From assembly GCA_002715465.1 (NCBI GenBank), contig PAYY01000013.1:71441-135440 (forward strand): a stretch of DNA of 64,000 nucleotides, read 5' to 3'. The notes under the pieces are model-generated. The model was given only the letters and a program-made list of their open reading frames with translations. It did no database searches and had not been told where the DNA came from. The position numbers and the translations under genes were made by a program. The stretch is from Fidelibacterota bacterium (GTDB taxonomy: Bacteria; Marinisomatota; Marinisomatia; Marinisomatales; S15-B10). Numbering within the stretch: position 1 is the stretch's first letter; the number at the start of each line of letters is the position of its first letter. Shown piece after piece: positions 63,201 to 64,000 of this stretch.

Positions 63201-64000
63201 CTACATTTAAGTTGATTATGGCCTCTTCGCTTTCAGCATTTCCATCATCTATTTTAAATCCAAAGTTTCCATAACCAGTACCGTTACCGTCCTTTTCTGA
63301 GATGTAAATCACCCTGTGGTTTGTGTCTGTTATATTGGTTGGGACAGTTAGTATGCTGTCTCCCGTGGACTGACCATCGGGTGTTTGAAAGAGTGTTCCT
63401 TTAGCAGGAAGGGTAGAGATTATAAAGGTCAGTGAATCATTTTCCACGTCACTTCCCAAAAGAATAATTAATTCATATTCATCTTCAACAGCACTTTCAA
63501 CCTGTGCCTTGGCAATAGGTGGATCATTCACCGCCGCCACATTAACAGATACAATGGCCTCAGAGCTGATTACACTGCCGGAAAAAGACCTGAACCCAAA
63601 GTTGCCGTAGTTATCCCCGTATTCGTTAATGAATGAGGAAAAAATTACCTGAGCGCTGTCACTAGTTACGTTGGTTGGCGCGGATAGAATAGAATCACCC
63701 CGGATTTTTCCATCAGTGGTCTGGAATAAATATCCATTTAAGGGAAGGGTTGAGATTTTGTATGAAAGGGGTCTTCCTTCAACATCGGAGGCTTTCAGTG
63801 TGATGGTTTTGTCCATATCTTCGGCGGCACTTATAGTCTGGGCTGTGGGAGAAATATCGTCACTTACAGAGACAACATTTACCACAACAATTGCTTCTTC
63901 TGAATTAGACTCACCATCATTGGTTTTAAACCCGAAGTTTCCGTGGCCTTGGCCGTTTCCATCTACGGCGGACCTGTAAATAACCCGATTTTTTGAATCA
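60274..64000 (-). CDS. Giant repeat-rich surface protein with cadherin-like domain and C-terminal sorting domain (N-terminus outside window)
   Basis: The minus-strand frame stays open past 64000, so over 1240 residues are visible and the start is missing. The in-frame GTG at 63885 is internal. Numbering from it: four complete tandem Ig-like repeats of about 112 residues (about 17-460), a cadherin-type domain (about 461-556, with FNIAEN, AFDVDTDN, ILNFEETPVYTISVNVSDD), a Calx-beta-like stretch (about 556-660), further beta domains, and a C-terminal sorting domain (about 1115-1203) with HQNYPNPFNPTTTIQF and a SGVYIYRLQS end, as in type IX or FlgD-like cargo. It is probably secreted and cell-surface attached, perhaps calcium dependent. 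Base composition is much richer in G+C than the neighbours. Confidence 0.85.
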   Translation of the reverse strand, partial: DSKNRVIYRSAVDGNGQGHGNFGFKTNDGESNSEEAIVVVNVVSVSDDISPTAQTISAAEDMDKTITLKASDVEGRPLSYKISTLPLNGYLFQTTDGKIRGDSILSAPTNVTSDSAQVIFSSFINEYGDNYGNFGFRSFSGSVISSEAIVSVNVAAVNDPPIAKAQVESAVEDEYELIILLGSDVENDSLTFIISTLPAKGTLFQTPDGQSTGDSILTVPTNITDTNHRVIYISEKDGNGTGYGNFGFKIDDGNAESEEAIINLNVEAVNDRPKAEPLTISGDENLEEIITLRGSDVDGDPISFMITTLPANGSLFQTNTDSSRGNTITTEETNITDALGRVLYISEENEGGEDHGNFGYVVSDGTLESTEATVTVNIVEVDNNIAVVSQNLTANEDSYQPITLSATDTEGRNLTYGISSIPIKGWLFQTSDTSAVGDTILTPTTVTNDSGKVIYLPELNGYGQGYGNFSFRAYAGESISSEGTVIIDVLSVNDAPAVDSLSFNIAENIPVGTQLDTLTAFDVDTDNSLLKDWTIIDGDSTEHFILNDTTGILSTNAILNFEETPVYTISVNVSDDFDTSPAQKIFIQLTDIEEGIFINKEDEIITSEYGESDTFTVVLQSPPFDTVKVKLSTSDSTEAFLSLDSLIFPPELWSTPQIVTITGIEDSINDPNISYSIILDSTLSSDPNYNGLDIPDLTATNMARDVYGPTVKLFSSPDLIVSGNPFTVKFSITDNNAVEKALAYFALGGETKFDQLIMAQFEDEEYQVTIPSIAITYKGISYYVLANDSLGNESKSDIFSVNVKFDEGDLSTNIEGSVLEDSLPRNKWRMISIPAALEEENVETILEPVLGQKKIDTWVIKHWDGSSFIEPEDFVEGMGYWFIHNVNAPTVFKTGMGTSPDQSGFTFNFDPGWNMIGNPYPFTTEFELNDSLFSGPMTYGWSLEGWSDETELRPWGGYAVFNKSDSIETVLLKPVAISTPLSREIEPELDGWELKIRASGETYVDPNNSIGRIAGSLEQYDFRDNPEPPYLGGYVSLAMPREGWKDNISQFSSDIRSLNEENGVWDIELRVKEETGAVSLSIVMEGIFPIEHDIILLDLLTRQIHDLSETSSLTFHQSWDKLSVYPLKIIAGNPEYVIAKTEEILSLLPDNFALHQNYPNPFNPTTTIQFDVPEPTYISLKVYNLMGQEVRSLNNKWLPTGRHRLIWNGKDQRGISVSSGVYIYRLQSRTFQQTRKMLLLK
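62506..64000 (-). repeat. Tandem coding repeats, about 336-base period
   Basis: Five copies (four complete and one cut by the window end) of an Ig/cadherin-like unit. The conserved G-N-F asparagine recurs at residues -17, 95, 207, 319 and 430 relative to the GTG at 63885, a spacing of 112, 112, 112 and 111 residues. Each unit repeats E-D/E-N, S-D-V-x-G/N, S-T-L-P-x-x-G-x-L-F-Q-T, G-D-S/T-I, V-I-Y and Y-G-N-F-G-F. The copies have diverged, so they are not recent duplications. Confidence 0.85.

Noticed and set aside
62327..63979. Open plus-strand frames opposite the giant surface-protein gene, similar to each other.
   Set aside because: They mirror the tandem repeats of the minus-strand gene, so their mutual similarity is a by-product; the minus strand has clear domains and a sorting signal.
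62506..64000. The regular spacing as a possible CRISPR array.
   Set aside because: The period of about 336 bases is a coding protein-domain repeat, with no short identical repeats and unique spacers.

Overview
The window is AT-rich, gene-dense bacterial chromosome; no rRNA, tRNA, CRISPR array, phage or insertion sequence was recognised. Gene content indicates a diderm bacterium of the wider FCB group. It has a PorV-like outer-membrane protein, surface proteins with YPNP-type C-terminal sorting domains (type IX secretion style), a DUF4270-like lipoprotein beside a short glycogen-synthase-like protein (a Bacteroidota-style pairing), BamD, a LptF/LptG permease and FtsEX. Composition, TRAP transport and gene style make Candidatus Marinimicrobia (SAR406) my best guess. 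That placement is an inference, not a measurement.

Layout. 1-5004: end of an outer-membrane barrel gene, a LptF/LptG permease, a NhaC-type Na+/H+ antiporter and a CNNM/CBS (HlyC/CorC-like) membrane protein. 5119-11151: a tightly packed plus-strand operon for cell-wall sugar recycling and sugar-phosphate interconversion (murQ, anmK, phosphomannomutase/phosphoglucomutase, polyprenyl synthase, phosphoglucose/phosphomannose isomerase), then a bifunctional-nuclease protein. 11171-17747 (minus): the classic yceD-rpmF-plsX-fabH-fabD-fabG-acpP-fabF-rnc cluster. 17894-25250 (minus): membrane protein, SPOR lipoprotein, ndk, sucD, sucC, P5C dehydrogenase, a TauE/SafE permease and an ArsC-family protein whose catalytic cysteine codon is an in-frame TGA. 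25387-30701: mreB-mreC-mreD-mrdA-rodA, the rod-shape elongation machine. 30832-36247: periplasmic TPR protein, GT5-like protein, DUF4270-like lipoprotein, outer-membrane protein, TPR lipoprotein. 36356-40460: glyA, TatT-like lipoprotein and a fused TRAP permease. 40560-52408: PorV, a degenerate M6-peptidase-like surface protein, a peptidase-propeller-barrel protein, a DUF5683-like protein, bamD, nadD, a Ca2+/Na+ antiporter and ftsEX. 52475-55241: hrcA-grpE-dnaJ. 55521-59015: an uncharacterised PilM-like three-gene set, rsmD, coaD and an FmdB-type zinc ribbon. 59027-60247: icd. 60274-64000 (minus): a very large repeat-rich surface protein that runs off the window end and has clearly higher GC than the rest.

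Most of the window is core envelope biogenesis: lipid synthesis, peptidoglycan elongation and recycling, outer-membrane assembly and surface-protein export. TCA-cycle and amino-acid oxidation genes (sucCD, P5CDH, icd) sit among them. Genes are strongly coupled by 4-base ATGA or TTGA stop/start overlaps, and TTG starts are frequent. There is no gene-free stretch over 300 bases; the longest gap is 55242-55520.

The most notable signal is the TGA at 25212-25214 inside the ArsC-like gene. It replaces the catalytic cysteine exactly, and a hairpin with SECIS-like geometry follows at once, so a selenocysteine protein is likely. Also worth attention are an M6-like surface protein that has lost its zinc ligands, a peptidase fused to a propeller and an Omp85-like barrel, a TRAP locus with TatT but no binding protein, and the PilM-like gene set.
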